Position numbers and translations under genes: made by a program. DNA of 64,000 nt from assembly GCA_021826065.1 (NCBI GenBank), contig JAKADY010000009.1, positions 1-64,000 of the forward strand. The letters are read 5' to 3'. This DNA is from Pseudomonadota bacterium. GTDB taxonomy: Bacteria; Pseudomonadota; Gammaproteobacteria; Burkholderiales; Thiobacillaceae. Below, one piece after another: positions 48,666 to 60,457 of the stretch. The notes under the pieces were generated by a model. The model did not search any database. It worked only from the letters and a program-made list of their open reading frames with translations, and was not told the origin of the DNA. Numbering within the stretch: the first letter of the stretch is position 1; each line of letters starts with the position of its first letter.

Positions 48666-50303
48666 ATGCCCCACCCCCTTGCCGGACAGCCTGCCCCCCG
48701 CGACAGCCTGATCGACGTCGCCGCCCTGCTGGCGGCCTATCATGACGCACCCGACCCGAATGAGCCGGCTCAGCGCGTGGCCTTCGGCACCAGCGGCCAT
48801 CGCGGCAGTGCCTTCCGGCGCAGTTTCAACGAGGCCCACATCCTCGCCATCACCCAGGCGGTGTGCGAATACCGCGCCGGCCAGGGCGTCCGCGGCCCGC
48901 TGTTCCTCGGCATGGACACCCACGCCCTGTCGGCGCCCGCGCAGCGCACCGCCTTGGAGGTCTTGGCCGCCAACGGCGTCGAGACCCATCTGCAACGCGA
49001 CGAGGGCTTCACGCCCACCCCGGTCATCTCGCACGCCATCCTCGCCTGGAACCAGGCACACCCCGACCGCCAGGCCGACGGCATCGTCATCACGCCCTCG
49101 CACAACCCGCCGGCCGACGGTGGCATCAAGTACAACCCGCCGCACGGCGGGCCGGCGGATGTCGACGCCACCGGCTGGATCGAGGCCCGAGCCAACGCCC
49201 TCCTGCAAGAGGGCAATCATGCGGTCAAGCGGATGACCCATGAACAGGCCATGGCCGCCCCGACCACCCATGCGGTCGATCTGATGACGCCCTACATCGC
49301 CGATCTCGCCAGCGTCATCGACCTGGAGGCGATCCGCCGCGCCGGCGTGCGCATCGGTGTCGACCCCCTGGGCGGGGCGGCGGCCGGCTACTGGCGGCCG
49401 ATCGCCGAGCGCTATGGCCTCGACATCGAGGTCGTCAACGACCGCATCGACCCTGCCTTTGGCTTCATGACCCTCGACCACGACGGCAAGATCCGCATGG
49501 ACTGCTCCAGCCCCTATGCCATGGCCGGCCTGGTGGCGCTCAAGGACCGCTTCGACATCGCCTGGGGCAACGACGCGGACGTGGACCGACACGGCATCGT
49601 CACCCCCTCGCTGGGGCTCATGAACCCCAACCATTATTTGGCCGTGGCCATCCACTACCTGCTCACCCACCGGCCGCAGTGGTCGGAGACCGCGGGCGTG
49701 GGCAAGACCCTGGTGAGCTCCGCCCTGATCGACCGGGTGGTGGCCGGCCTGGGCCGGCGGCTCATCGAGGTGCCGGTGGGCTTCAAGTGGTTCGCGCCGG
49801 GCCTGCTGGAGGGCCGCATCTGCTTCGGCGGCGAGGAGAGCGCCGGGGCGAGCTTCCTCAAGCGCGACGGCACGGTCTGGACCACCGACAAGGACGGCAT
49901 CATCCTCGGGCTGCTGGCCGCCGAGATCACGGCGGTCACCGGGCAGGACCCCGGCCGCTACTACCAGCAGCTTGCCGCCCAGTACGGCGCGCCGCACTAT
50001 CTGCGCATCGACACGCCGATCACTGCGCAGGAGAAGGCCGCCTTCAAACACCTCACACCGGAGCGGGTCACCGCCGTGACGCTGGCGGGCGACCCCATCA
50101 CCGCGCGGCTCACTCGCGCGCCCGGTAACGACGCGCCGATCGGCGGCCTCAAGGTGGTGACCGAGCGGGGCTGGTTCGCCGCCCGTCCCTCGGGGACCGA
50201 GGATGTCTACAAGCTCTACGCCGAGAGCTTCGTGAGCGCCGACCACCTGCAGGCCATCGTCCGCGAGGCGCAGGCGATGGTCAGCGCGGCACTGGCCGCC
50301 TGA
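48666..50303 (+). CDS. pgm: Phosphoglucomutase (alpha-D-glucose-specific) Pgm
   Basis: Pgm, 545 residues, interconverts glucose 1- and 6-phosphate for glycogen and envelope sugar synthesis. The catalytic Ser is in [16 protein letters not shown], the metal loop is NDADVDRHG, the substrate loop is [12 protein letters not shown] and the phosphate-binding loop is [10 protein letters not shown]. It has normal length and family N-terminus ([14 protein letters not shown]). ATG 48666 is chosen over an open frame running back into ygiQ. Confidence 0.96.
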   Translation: MPHPLAGQPAPRDSLIDVAALLAAYHDAPDPNEPAQRVAFGTSGHRGSAFRRSFNEAHILAITQAVCEYRAGQGVRGPLFLGMDTHALSAPAQRTALEVLAANGVETHLQRDEGFTPTPVISHAILAWNQAHPDRQADGIVITPSHNPPADGGIKYNPPHGGPADVDATGWIEARANALLQEGNHAVKRMTHEQAMAAPTTHAVDLMTPYIADLASVIDLEAIRRAGVRIGVDPLGGAAAGYWRPIAERYGLDIEVVNDRIDPAFGFMTLDHDGKIRMDCSSPYAMAGLVALKDRFDIAWGNDADVDRHGIVTPSLGLMNPNHYLAVAIHYLLTHRPQWSETAGVGKTLVSSALIDRVVAGLGRRLIEVPVGFKWFAPGLLEGRICFGGEESAGASFLKRDGTVWTTDKDGIILGLLAAEITAVTGQDPGRYYQQLAAQYGAPHYLRIDTPITAQEKAAFKHLTPERVTAVTLAGDPITARLTRAPGNDAPIGGLKVVTERGWFAARPSGTEDVYKLYAESFVSADHLQAIVREAQAMVSAALAA

Positions 50304-50310
50304 GGCCGCC

Positions 50311-50643
50311 TCAGCGTAGCGGCACGGTGAAGCTGAAGCTCACCGAAGGCTCGCGGTAGTAAGGGGTGTAATAGGTCGGCCCATAATAGACCCGGCGCTC
50401 GTACACCACCGGCGGCTCATAGACCACGACCGGCGGCCGGTGGATCACCACGGGCGGGTTGTAGACCACGACGGGGGGCCCATAGGCGTGGCGGTGATGC
50501 CGGTGCTCCTTCCAATGCGGGCGGTGATCCCGATACTCATGGCGATCCCAGCCGCGTCCGTGATCGGCCAGGCTGGGCAGCGCGGTGCCCAGGGCCCATG
50601 CCCCGGCCAGCGCCAAGAGCAGCGTGCGTGTCAGTGCTTTCAT
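50311..50643 (-). CDS. Secreted His/Pro/Tyr-rich repeat protein
   Basis: A 110-residue exported protein (signal peptide ending ALPSLA). The mature N-terminus is a run of His, Arg and Asp (HGRGWDRHEYRDHRPHWKEH). It is followed by degenerate PPVVVY-type repeats (PPVVVYNPPVVIHRPPVVVY), and Tyr-rich end segments. The His cluster could bind metal. No family is assigned; similar low-complexity surface proteins are common in proteobacteria. It is convergent with pgm, ending 7 bp from it. Confidence 0.7.
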   Translation of the reverse strand: MKALTRTLLLALAGAWALGTALPSLADHGRGWDRHEYRDHRPHWKEHRHHRHAYGPPVVVYNPPVVIHRPPVVVYEPPVVYERRVYYGPTYYTPYYREPSVSFSFTVPLR

Positions 50644-50788
50644 GTCCGTCTCCTGGGTTGCGAGGCCCGGCGCGGGAGGCTCAGGGCGAGTCCCTGCGCC
50701 TTGGGTCTCATGTTGTCAGCCTAGGGCAAGACAGTTTCCGACGCGGTTTCGATGCGTTACCAATTGTTTCAGGCAGGGGCCCTTGTCC

Positions 50789-51238
50789 CTAACGGGGCAG
50801 GGGGCCGCAGGCGCGGATATAGGCCTTGCGCTCCTGCAGGGCGAGCCGTTGTCCCTGCCTCTTGGCCGTCTGCGTCTCGCCGGGGGTGGCCGCTTCCAGC
50901 ATGCGGATCACCTCCAGCCGACGCGCACAGGCGATCGCCTGCCGTTCGGCCGCGGCCGCATGGGCCCGGCGCTGCGCCTCCTCTTGCGCCTCTTGCCGGC
51001 GTAACGCCGCGGCTGCGGCGAGATCCGCCTTGGCCTCGGCGCGGGCCTGGGCGAAGGCTGCCGGGTCCGGTTCGGGAGCTGGGGGCAGGCGCGATTGGCT
51101 CTGGGCCTCGGGTGGACAGGGGTCGGCCTGATAGACGATACGCTCGCCCTGGCGGCACTTGTACACCTCCGCCGCGTCGAGCGACGGGACCGTTGCGAAC
51201 AGCAAGATTGCCAGGAGAAGGTGGGACGGGGGCGACAT
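50789..51238 (-). CDS. DUF4124-like exported protein with Ala/Arg/Glu coiled coil
   Basis: A 149-residue exported protein. After the signal peptide a short DUF4124-like module (AEVYKCRQGERIVYQADPCPP) is followed by a long helix rich in Ala, Arg, Glu and Gln. Two further Cys (IACARR, IRACGP) near the end may form a disulfide. ATG 51238 is preferred over GTG 51256. Function unknown; DUF4124 proteins are periplasmic. Confidence 0.72.
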   Translation of the reverse strand: MSPPSHLLLAILLFATVPSLDAAEVYKCRQGERIVYQADPCPPEAQSQSRLPPAPEPDPAAFAQARAEAKADLAAAAALRRQEAQEEAQRRAHAAAAERQAIACARRLEVIRMLEAATPGETQTAKRQGQRLALQERKAYIRACGPLPR

Positions 51239-51310
51239 GGCGGTATTTTGTTTCACACCAGGCCGGCGATGATAGCCCGTTGAGCCCCAAGCCGTGCTCG
51301 CGTGCCTTGT

Positions 51311-51604
51311 TCAGCGTTCGGGCAGATGGACCGGGGGTTTGGCCTCGAGCTCGCAACGACAGGCCTGTTCGCGCTCATGCAGGATCATCCGGTAGTCGGC
51401 CAGGATCGCCTCGCGTTCGGCCGGTGGGGCCTGCTGTAGGCGGCTGCGCAAGTGATGGCACTCGTGCGGCAGGAGGAAACGCGGGCAGGCGCCCTCCAGC
51501 ATTTGGGTCTGCAGTTCTCCCGCCAGGCCCCGAGGCGCGCCGGCGGCATGGGCCAGGTCCACCGCGACCAACAGCAGCAGGTGCAGAAGCCGGTTTCGAC
51601 GCAT
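51311..51604 (-). CDS. Small exported Cys-containing protein
   Basis: A 97-residue protein with an N-terminal hydrophobic signal (LLHLLLLVAVDLAHAAGA) and four Cys (ACPRF, HECHH, ACRCE). A His/Cys motif HECHHLRSR could bind metal. I do not recognise a family. The gap upstream of it to 51838 (234 bp) shows a CGTCCGC/GCGGACG hairpin at 51623-51639 and no gene. Confidence 0.55.
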   Translation of the reverse strand: MRRNRLLHLLLLVAVDLAHAAGAPRGLAGELQTQMLEGACPRFLLPHECHHLRSRLQQAPPAEREAILADYRMILHEREQACRCELEAKPPVHLPER

Positions 51605-51838
51605 GACAACCCCCTCGTCTCGCGTCCGCCCTGCGGACGTATGGCGGCAAAGTGTGGCATCGCTTTGTTACCGCAAGTATCGTGCCAGGGTGGCAAACGC
51701 CGCTTGGGATGAACATGAAGGCCGTGGATAGGGGGCTATGCAGGGGGGCCGCGACCGCTGGGTCCTGGCGCAGGGGCGGGCGATGCGCGCCCTGCGAACG
51801 GGCGTTGTGCACCGCCGCGGTGCGGCGCAGCGGGATTC

Positions 51839-52627
51839 TCAGGGGCGGCTCACCTGGTAGCCGGCCGGGATCTCGAACAGCTCGTCCTTGAGGTCGTCGG
51901 TGACGATGGTCTCGTAGACCAGGCTCACCCGCGTGGACATGCGGCGCGCCAGGTTGGCCATGGGGCCGCCGCCCTCGTAGTCGACCTGGATCTCGAACGC
52001 GCATAGCATCCCCTTGGGCAGCACCCGGCGCAGCACCTCGTTGACCCCCTGCACCTGGGTGGGGGCGGCGCGTCCCTGGCTGGGCACGCCGATGAACAGG
52101 TCCTGCGCCGGCAATGTCTTGACGAAGGGCTCCAAGGTGCGGATCTCGCGCGCATTGGGGGCCAGCCAGACCTGACCGTCGAGGTGCACAGTCACGCTCT
52201 CCTGGCCCACCTGTCCGGGCAGGCTGGCCTTGAGCTGGTGTTCCTGGCATTCCCAGGGCGTGAGTTCGTGCTTGCGCCCGGTCGGCGAGAGTTCCAGCTT
52301 GAGCGGCTTCACTGCCTCGGCCCCCTTCGGATTCGGGGACTCGATCTTGCGCACCTCGGCCTGGCGGAAGAGGTGGTCGATGAACACCACCTCGCGCTGT
52401 TTGAGATTGTAGAGATAGGTGTAGCTGCGGCCGCGTTCGGTCAGGTCGCGGCGCAGACGGTCTTTTTTGAGATAAAGGGCCTCCTGGCTGCGGTTGGGCC
52501 GGCTCAGGGCCGAGACCTGGCTGAAGCCATTGAGCGTCAGGTCCGCCTGCACCGGCAGTGCGGTGAGCAACAGGCTGACGGCGGTCAGGACGTGGCTTAA
52601 GCCAAGGAATCGGGGATTTGCGGTCAT
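51839..52627 (-). CDS. Exported protein, LolA-like candidate partner of MMPL transporter
   Basis: A 262-residue protein with a signal peptide (cleavage near LPVQA). The mature part looks like a beta-rich fold with DRLRRDLTERGRSYTYLYNLKQREVVFID, a pattern reminiscent of LolA/LppX or DUF4412 proteins that carry lipids. The gene starts inside the MMPL stop (4-bp overlap), and MMPL pumps often have such LolA-like partners. Family membership is inferred, not proven. Confidence 0.6.
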   Translation of the reverse strand: MTANPRFLGLSHVLTAVSLLLTALPVQADLTLNGFSQVSALSRPNRSQEALYLKKDRLRRDLTERGRSYTYLYNLKQREVVFIDHLFRQAEVRKIESPNPKGAEAVKPLKLELSPTGRKHELTPWECQEHQLKASLPGQVGQESVTVHLDGQVWLAPNAREIRTLEPFVKTLPAQDLFIGVPSQGRAAPTQVQGVNEVLRRVLPKGMLCAFEIQVDYEGGGPMANLARRMSTRVSLVYETIVTDDLKDELFEIPAGYQVSRP

Positions 52628-54872
52628 GGCTGCGGGCTGCGGCGTTCGTCACGGTTCAGGGCCCGGTAAATTACCATGAGTGGCCGCGGCGCCCACCAGT
52701 TCCAGCGGCCCAGCAGGCGCAGCGTGGCGGGCACGAGCAGCATGCGCACCACGGTGGCGTCCACCACCACGGAGATCAACAGGCCAACGGCCGTGGCCTT
52801 CATGAACACCGCATCCGCCGTGGCGAAGGAGGCGAGCACCAGACCGATGAGCAGGGCCGCGCTGGTGATGATGGGGCCGCTACGCTGGATGCCCAGGGCG
52901 ACCGCCTCGGTGTTGTCGCGGGTGCTGCGGCAGGCCTCCTTCACCCGCGAGAGCAGGAAGACCTCGTAGTCGATGGCGAGGCTGAAGGCCGTGGCGAAGA
53001 TGAGCACCATCACCGTGCCGTCCATCTGCCCCTGTGGCGTGAACCCCAGCAGATCGGCGAGATGGCCGTCCTGGAAGATCCATACGAGGGCCCCGAAGGT
53101 CGCGGAGAGGGACAGGAGATTGGCCACCACCGCCTTGAAGGGCAGCACCACGCTGCCCAGCATCAGAAAGAGGAGGGCGAAGACGACGGCGACGATGGCA
53201 GCGATGACCCAGGGTACCCCGCGCTTCAGGGCCTGCATGTAATCCACCTGGTCGGCGGGAAAGCCGGCCACATGCAGACGCTCGATGCCCTCCGGCAGGG
53301 GCAGGGCGCGGATGCGCTGGGCCAGGGCCCGGGCGGCGTCGGAATTGGGTGGCGGCAGATAATGCACGAACATCAGGCTCACGCCGTCGCGCACGAACAG
53401 ATCCAGCGTGGCCGCGGCCAGGGGGAAGTCGGCCGGGTAGCGGTACATCAGGCGGTAGTCCTCCAGCGAGAGGGCAGGGTCCACGCGGGTCAGCCCCACC
53501 ACGCGGTCCACCTCCGGCATGGCCTCGATCTCATGCGCGAGGGCGTACAGGCCGCTCAGGGCGGGGTCCTGCTGGGCCCCGCCGCGGGTGTGGATGGCCA
53601 CCACCAGCGGCACCAACCGGGCCTGGGGAATTCCCGCTCCATGAGCTCCATCACCTGACGGCTTTCGGTACCGACCGGCAGCGACTTGTGGTCGGCCGGC
53701 CCCAGGGCCAGATGCTTGAGTGGGGTCCCCAGCAGCAGCAGTGTCGCCGCGGTCACCAGCAATACGACGACGGCATGACGCATAACGAAATGGCTGAAGG
53801 CATACCAGCGGCGTCTGGCCTCGCGCTCCGCCTGGCGACGCAGGATCAGCGGCACGGCGAGGCGGTTGATCCGCTCGCCGAGGACGGCGAGCAGGGCCGG
53901 CAGCACCAGGGTGGCGGTGAGCATGGCCACGCCCACGGCGACGCTGCCGGCCAGGGCCATGTTGTGGAAGAAGCGCTGCGGCAGCAGAAACAGGGTGAGC
54001 ACGCTGGCGGCGACGGTGAGACCGCCGAAGGCCACGGTGCGTCCCGCCGTGCGCAGGGTGGTGGCGACCGGCTCCGGATTGCCGCGGGCAAGCTCCTCGC
54101 GGTAGCGCGCCAGGATGAACAGGCCGTAGTCGATCGCCAGGCCCAGCCCCAGCATGGAGACCACATGGGTGGTGTAGATGCTCACCTCGGTCACCTGACC
54201 GAAGGCCTTGAGCAGGGCCGTGCCGATCAGCACGGTGAAGATGCCGATGATGAGCGGCAACAGGGCCGCCACGATGGAGCCGAACACCCAGATCAGCACC
54301 GGGATAAGCAGTAGCGCACTCAGCCGCTCGACACGCGGCACATCGCGCTCGAGCACCGTACGCATGTCGACATAGGTCGCCAGCTCGCCACCGACGCGGA
54401 TGTCGAGCTGGTCGCTGGCGAGCTGCTCGCGCAGGCGCTGGTAGGCCCCCACCCCCTCGTCCCGCCCGCGCGCGAGCCAGACCAGGGCATAGGTCATGTC
54501 GCCGGCGGCGTTGCGCATGCGCGCGTCGGCGCTGTCGTAATAGGTCTCGACCGCACGTACCTCGGGCAGCTGCGTCAACCGGACGACCAGGGCGTCGACC
54601 GCCTGGCGAAAGGCCGGGGCCTCTAAGTCGGGCGTGAGCCCCGCGCGCGCCCGGATCAGCAGGACGACCGGTGTCTCGTCACGGCCGAAGCGCTCGCGCA
54701 GGATCTGACGCGCCCGATCCGAGTCGCTGCCGCGGATCTCCCAGCCGGGCGCCGGGTGGAGACGCTGCATCGCGTCAGCCCCGTAGTAGGCGCTGGCCAG
54801 CACGAGCGCCAAGGCCACCAGGAGGAAGGGCCAGGGATGTCGGCTGATCAGGCGTCCCAAAGAAGGCAACAT
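52624..54872 (-). pseudogene. MMPL/RND-family transporter, frameshifted
   Basis: Two adjoining frames encode a roughly 750-residue MMPL transporter with about twelve membrane helices and duplicated halves. Conserved segments are LGLGLAIDYGLFILARYREEL in the first half and FATAFSLAIDYEVFLLSRVKE in the second. The frame breaks at 53625-53628, where one more C on the coding strand would join MEREFP to QARLVPLVVAIHT. As written, the protein stops in the second periplasmic loop. Such pumps export lipids, hopanoids or drugs. Real mutation and sequence error are both possible. Confidence 0.88.
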
Positions 54873-54996
54873 GCGGGCAGGGAAGTGGGCGGGGGTGGAG
54901 GGGCTATCATACCCGTGCCGGCCATGGCCTGTTGCGGTGCCGGCGCGGTGACAAGAATCGATGGCCAGCCGAGGCAAGACAGACTAGACTGCGAGC

Positions 54997-55515
54997 ATGA
55001 ATCGTCCGCTGCGCTTACCCGGATTCATGGCACGGTACCGCCAGGGGCTGGTGTGCGCCCTGTTCGGCCTATGCCTGGGCGCAGGGGCATGGGCGGACCA
55101 GCCGCCCGGCGATCCCGCCGCCGGCGCACCATTGCCTGCCGACACGCCTGCGGGCCCAGAGACCGCGCCCAGCGAAGCCACCCCCGGCACGCAGCCACCC
55201 CGCCGGGTAGACCCCCTCGCCTCTTTGCAGGCCCTCAGCCGCTATCTGACCCCGGCCGACATGGCCGACCTGTCGCGCTTCATATTCGAGGTGGTCATGG
55301 ACTTCTTCAAAGGCACGCAGGAGGCCAGCCTGCCGCCCGATCTGGTCTTCAAGTTGGCCGTGTTGGAGCAGCGTTTCAAGCGCGAGGGCGACGTCTACAT
55401 GCAGCAGGTGCTGCGCGACCTGGATCGCGACATCCGCCGCTTCCTGAGCGAAAACCTGCCCTTCCTGCCGCCGCTGCCGGTCTTGCCGGAGCTTCGGGCC
55501 AAGAACGGCCCGTGA
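54997..55515 (+). CDS. Exported hypothetical protein with Pro-rich linker
   Basis: A 172-residue exported protein. The signal peptide ends near GAWA, then comes a Pro/Ala/Thr-rich linker (about 36-72), and then a helical domain with YLTPADMADLSRFIFEVVMDF and a charged YMQQVLRDLDRDIRRFL helix. No known family is recognised. It is divergent from the MMPL gene and convergent with ettA, so it stands alone. Confidence 0.65.
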   Translation: MNRPLRLPGFMARYRQGLVCALFGLCLGAGAWADQPPGDPAAGAPLPADTPAGPETAPSEATPGTQPPRRVDPLASLQALSRYLTPADMADLSRFIFEVVMDFFKGTQEASLPPDLVFKLAVLEQRFKREGDVYMQQVLRDLDRDIRRFLSENLPFLPPLPVLPELRAKNGP

Positions 55516-55527
55516 GGCCCGGTATGC

Positions 55528-57192
<1,665 letters not shown>

Positions 57193-57220
57193 AGTGTCTG
57201 TATCGATAGGGAAAACGGTC

Positions 57221-57613
57221 TCAGCTCTGGAAGGGATTGAGTAACCGAATGCCACAGCCTTCAAAATCGGCGTAGTTGCGGGTGACCAGGGTCAGATCGT
57301 GAACGGCAGCGGTTGCGGCGATCAACATGTCGGCCTGGGTGCGCGCTCGACCCTCAGCCGCCAGGCGGCCGCGTATGCGGCCTGCATGTTCGGCGATCTC
57401 ACACGTCACCGATAGGATCGGGTGGCGCATGAAAAACCCTTCCATCCACTCAAGGATGCGTGGGTTGGGCCGCCAGGCCAGACCATAGGTGATCTCCTCG
57501 ACGCTGATGACGGAGAGCCGGAAGTCGGACACAGCGGTTGCCCATTGGACCACCTTCGCGTCCGGCTGTCTGCGGCAGAGCTCACTGATGACATTGGTGT
57601 CGATCAACCACAT
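57221..57613 (-). CDS. vapC: VapC-type PIN-domain toxin
   Basis: A 130-residue PIN-domain ribonuclease. Acidic active-site residues lie in WLIDTNVISEL, VEEITYGLA, TQADMLIAATA and the final TRNYADFEG segment. VapC toxins cut tRNA or rRNA. It begins 22 bp after the antitoxin stop on the same strand. Confidence 0.92.
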   Translation of the reverse strand: MWLIDTNVISELCRRQPDAKVVQWATAVSDFRLSVISVEEITYGLAWRPNPRILEWMEGFFMRHPILSVTCEIAEHAGRIRGRLAAEGRARTQADMLIAATAAVHDLTLVTRNYADFEGCGIRLLNPFQS

Positions 57614-57635
57614 GATTGCTTGAGCCAGAGGGTGA

Positions 57636-57887
57636 TTACCCCTCAGCAAAGGGGTTGGGTCGGTCTGTGCGTGTCGGCAGCGGCAGCTCGTCGAGTCCCT
57701 CGACCTGCAAGAGGCGTCGCAGTTCGGAGAGCTCCTGTGCCAGACTTGGAGGCGCCTTGAGCGGTGTGATTGGCTGCAGGCGCACGGCCGGAACACCGTT
57801 TTGCGCAATGATGACCTCCTCGCCCGCTTGCGCGGCCTTGACGAGCCTGGAGAGCTGGGTTTTGGCCTCGTGCATGTTCACCTGCAT
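57636..57887 (-). CDS. Phd/YefM-type antitoxin of the vapC pair
   Basis: An 83-residue antitoxin. The N-terminal DNA-binding Phd/YefM fold is clear in MHEAKTQLSRLVKAAQAGEEVIIAQNGVPAVRL, followed by a toxin-neutralising tail. ATG 57887 is preferred; ATG 57902 would add five residues. A perfect palindrome, GCTAAGTTAGC, 50 bp upstream could be its autoregulatory operator. Confidence 0.9.
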   Translation of the reverse strand: MQVNMHEAKTQLSRLVKAAQAGEEVIIAQNGVPAVRLQPITPLKAPPSLAQELSELRRLLQVEGLDELPLPTRTDRPNPFAEG

Positions 57888-57936
57888 GAGTGCGTTCCAC
57901 ATATTTTGCACGACGGGCATACAATACCGCATTCTG

Positions 57937-57947
57937 GCTAAGTTAGC
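57937..57947. promoter_or_regulatory. Palindromic operator candidate for the first toxin-antitoxin pair
   Basis: GCTAAGTTAGC is a perfect 5-1-5 palindrome. On the minus strand it overlaps a possible -35 (TAGCTA) with TATTGT 17 bp further, so an autorepressor bound here would block transcription. Confidence 0.5.
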
Positions 57948-58045
57948 TAGAAGGCAGGCGGATCGCCTGTCGGTAGAATGCGACCCTGCTGCGGCAGCCC
58001 AATGCCGCGGGGTAGGCACAGCCCCATCCTAAACCCGCACACACC

Positions 58046-58678
58046 ATGACCACCCGCATCTGCATCGTCCGCCACGGTGAGACCGACTGGAACGTGGAAA
58101 AGCGCATCCAGGGCCACATCGACATCCCGCTCAACGCCACCGGCCGTGCCCAGGCCCTGGCCATGGCCTACAACGCCGCGCACCACCGCTTTTCTATCAT
58201 TTACAGCAGCGATCTCACCCGCGCCCTGGACACCGCGCGCGCCATCGCCGAGCGCGAGGGCCTGGAGGTCCGGCTGCTGCCGCAGATCCGCGAGCGCAAC
58301 TATGGCATCTTCCAGGGGCTCACGGCGGCCGAGGCAGCGGTGAAGTATCCCGAGGCCTATGCCCGCTATGTGGCGCGCGACCCGCATTACGACTTCGAGA
58401 CCGGCGAGAGCCTGCTCGCCTTCGCCGACCGCGTGGCCGAGGGTATCGCCTGGATGGCCCGCCACCACGTGGGACAGACTATCTGCGCCGTGTGTCACGG
58501 CGGCGTGCTCGACATCCTCTACCGCAAGGCGACCGGCCGCCCACTTTCCACGCCGCGCGACTTCGTCATCCCCAACTGTGCGCTGAACTGGTTCCACATC
58601 GACGAGCACGGCTGGCACCTGGAGAAGTGGGCCGACCGGCACCACCTGGAACACGTCCTGGTGGACACCCCCGAGTAA
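58046..58678 (+). CDS. Histidine phosphatase family protein (phosphoglycerate mutase-like)
   Basis: A 210-residue member of the histidine phosphatase superfamily. The catalytic His motif is IVRHGETDWN, followed by the acid/base region RERNYGIFQGLT and the second His in AVCHGGVLDIL. Members include cofactor-dependent and broad-range phosphatases, and the sequence does not discriminate. It is divergent from the toxin-antitoxin pair. Confidence 0.9.
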   Translation: MTTRICIVRHGETDWNVEKRIQGHIDIPLNATGRAQALAMAYNAAHHRFSIIYSSDLTRALDTARAIAEREGLEVRLLPQIRERNYGIFQGLTAAEAAVKYPEAYARYVARDPHYDFETGESLLAFADRVAEGIAWMARHHVGQTICAVCHGGVLDILYRKATGRPLSTPRDFVIPNCALNWFHIDEHGWHLEKWADRHHLEHVLVDTPE

Positions 58679-58724
58679 GCGTGCGACGCTGGCGCCCGAC
58701 ACGTCCCAGATCGATCCTGCCCCC

Positions 58725-60449
58725 ATGCGCCGCTCCATACGACTCAAGATCTTCGGCATCACCCTGGTGCTGCTGATCCTGATGGTGATCGTCAGCTGGC
58801 TGTCGGTGTTGAACCTGCGGAGCCTCAACAACCAGGTGCGGGCCCTGGCCGACTACTATCTGCCGCTCAACGAGCAGGTGGCCAGCGTCGAGATCCTCAT
58901 CCGCCAGCAGATGGTGCACATGGAGCGCATCCTCGCCGGTCTGGCCGCCGAACGCCCGGATGCCGAATTCCTCGCCAAGGAGGGACGCGACTTCGACCTG
59001 CGCGGCATCAACGCCGATCAGATCATCGACTCCTCGCTGCGCCTGCTGGGTCAGGCCCGCGCCGACCGCAGCATCCGGCTCGACGAGGTGCAGCTCGCGG
59101 TGCTTGCCCAGCAACTGCCCGCCATCCAGAGCGCGCGCCAGCGCTTCCATGCCGCCTTCCGCGAATACCAGATCGAGGTGGAGGAGGGCACCGCGCGCAG
59201 CCAGAGGCTCGTGCGCGCCGCCCTGCTGCGGGAGAAGGACAACGTCGACGCCGAGATCGGCCGGGCGCTCGAGACCCTGAACCAGCTCACCCGCGACACC
59301 GCGGCGCGCGCCAAGGCGGAGGAGGCCCGCGCGAGCCGGCTCAACTGGATCATCACCGCCATTGCCACGGCCCTGGGGCTCATCTTCGCCTGGGTGGTGA
59401 GCCGGGCGCTGGTCGAGCCCATTCGCCGGCTGCTGGGTGGCACGCAGAAGGTGGAGCAGGGCGAGCTGGACGTGCAGATCCTGGTCAAGACCCGCGACGA
59501 GCTGGCCGAGCTGGCGGAATCCTTCAACCACATGGTGGCGGGGCTGCGCGAAAAGGAACGCATCCGCGAGACCTTCGGCCGCTACGTCGACCCGCGCATC
59601 GTCCAGGGCCTGCTGGAGAATCGTCTGCCGGCCGAGGGCGGCGAGCGGCATGTCATGACCGTCTTTTTCTCCGACCTGGCCGGCTTCACCCGTATGTGTG
59701 AGGGCCTGACCCCTGACACGGCGGTGCGCTTCCTCAACCGCCATTTCGCCCTCATGGCCGAGGTGATCCGCGCCCGGCAGGGCATCATCGACAAATACAT
59801 CGGCGACGCGGTGATGGCCTTCTGGGGCCCACCCTTCACCGAGGCCGACGCCCACGCCCGCCTGTGCTGCCAGGCCGCCCTCGAGCAACTCGACCGCCTG
59901 GATGAACTGCGGCGCGAACTGCCCGATCTGCTGGGCATACGCCACGGCCTGCCCAGTGTCGACATGCGTATGGGCATCGCCAGCGGTGAGGTCACCGTTG
60001 GCAACATCGGCTCGCAGACCGCACGCGGCTACACCGTGATCGGCGACACCGTGAATCTCGCCTCGCGTCTGGAGCAGGCCAACAAGCTCTATGGTACGCA
60101 CATCCTGGTGGCCGAAGCGACGCGGCAGCAGGCGGGGGAGGCCTTTCTCTTCCGCGAGATCGACAGCCTGCGTGTGGCCGGTCGGAGTGAGCCCGTACGG
60201 GTGTTCGAGCTGCTCGGATTGCGGGAGCGGCTCCCGGCAGAGGCCGCACAGCGGGTCGCCACCTTCGAGCAGGGCCTCGCCCACTATCGCCGGCGCGAAT
60301 GGGACGCCGCCGCGGCGGCCTTCCAGCAGTGCCTGGAGATGGACGCGAGCGACCGCCCGAGCGCGCTCTTCCTGGAGCGCATCCGCCAGTTCAGGTTACA
60401 GCCGCCCGCCGACGACTGGGATGGCGTCTGGGACGCGGGCGGTAAGTGA
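58725..60449 (+). CDS. Class III adenylate/guanylate cyclase with HAMP domain
   Basis: A 574-residue membrane-anchored nucleotide cyclase. Helix one (IFGITLVLLILMVIVSWLSVL) and helix two (about 205-225) bracket a helical periplasmic domain, followed by HAMP (LVEPIRRLLGGTQKVEQGELD). The cyclase domain has metal-binding Asp residues in VFFSDLAGFT and KYIGDAVMAFWG, and transition-state Asn and Arg in VIGDTVNLASRLE. A TPR-like tail (GLAHYRRREWDAAAAAFQQCL) follows. Likely makes cAMP in response to an envelope signal. Confidence 0.9.
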   Translation: MRRSIRLKIFGITLVLLILMVIVSWLSVLNLRSLNNQVRALADYYLPLNEQVASVEILIRQQMVHMERILAGLAAERPDAEFLAKEGRDFDLRGINADQIIDSSLRLLGQARADRSIRLDEVQLAVLAQQLPAIQSARQRFHAAFREYQIEVEEGTARSQRLVRAALLREKDNVDAEIGRALETLNQLTRDTAARAKAEEARASRLNWIITAIATALGLIFAWVVSRALVEPIRRLLGGTQKVEQGELDVQILVKTRDELAELAESFNHMVAGLREKERIRETFGRYVDPRIVQGLLENRLPAEGGERHVMTVFFSDLAGFTRMCEGLTPDTAVRFLNRHFALMAEVIRARQGIIDKYIGDAVMAFWGPPFTEADAHARLCCQAALEQLDRLDELRRELPDLLGIRHGLPSVDMRMGIASGEVTVGNIGSQTARGYTVIGDTVNLASRLEQANKLYGTHILVAEATRQQAGEAFLFREIDSLRVAGRSEPVRVFELLGLRERLPAEAAQRVATFEQGLAHYRRREWDAAAAAFQQCLEMDASDRPSALFLERIRQFRLQPPADDWDGVWDAGGK

Positions 60450-60457
60450 AAACCCGA

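Noticed and set aside
51605-51838. Coding frames in the 234-bp gap before the LolA-like gene
   Set aside because: The open frames here only extend neighbouring genes in other frames, with no start signal or domain. Only a small hairpin at 51623-51639 was seen.
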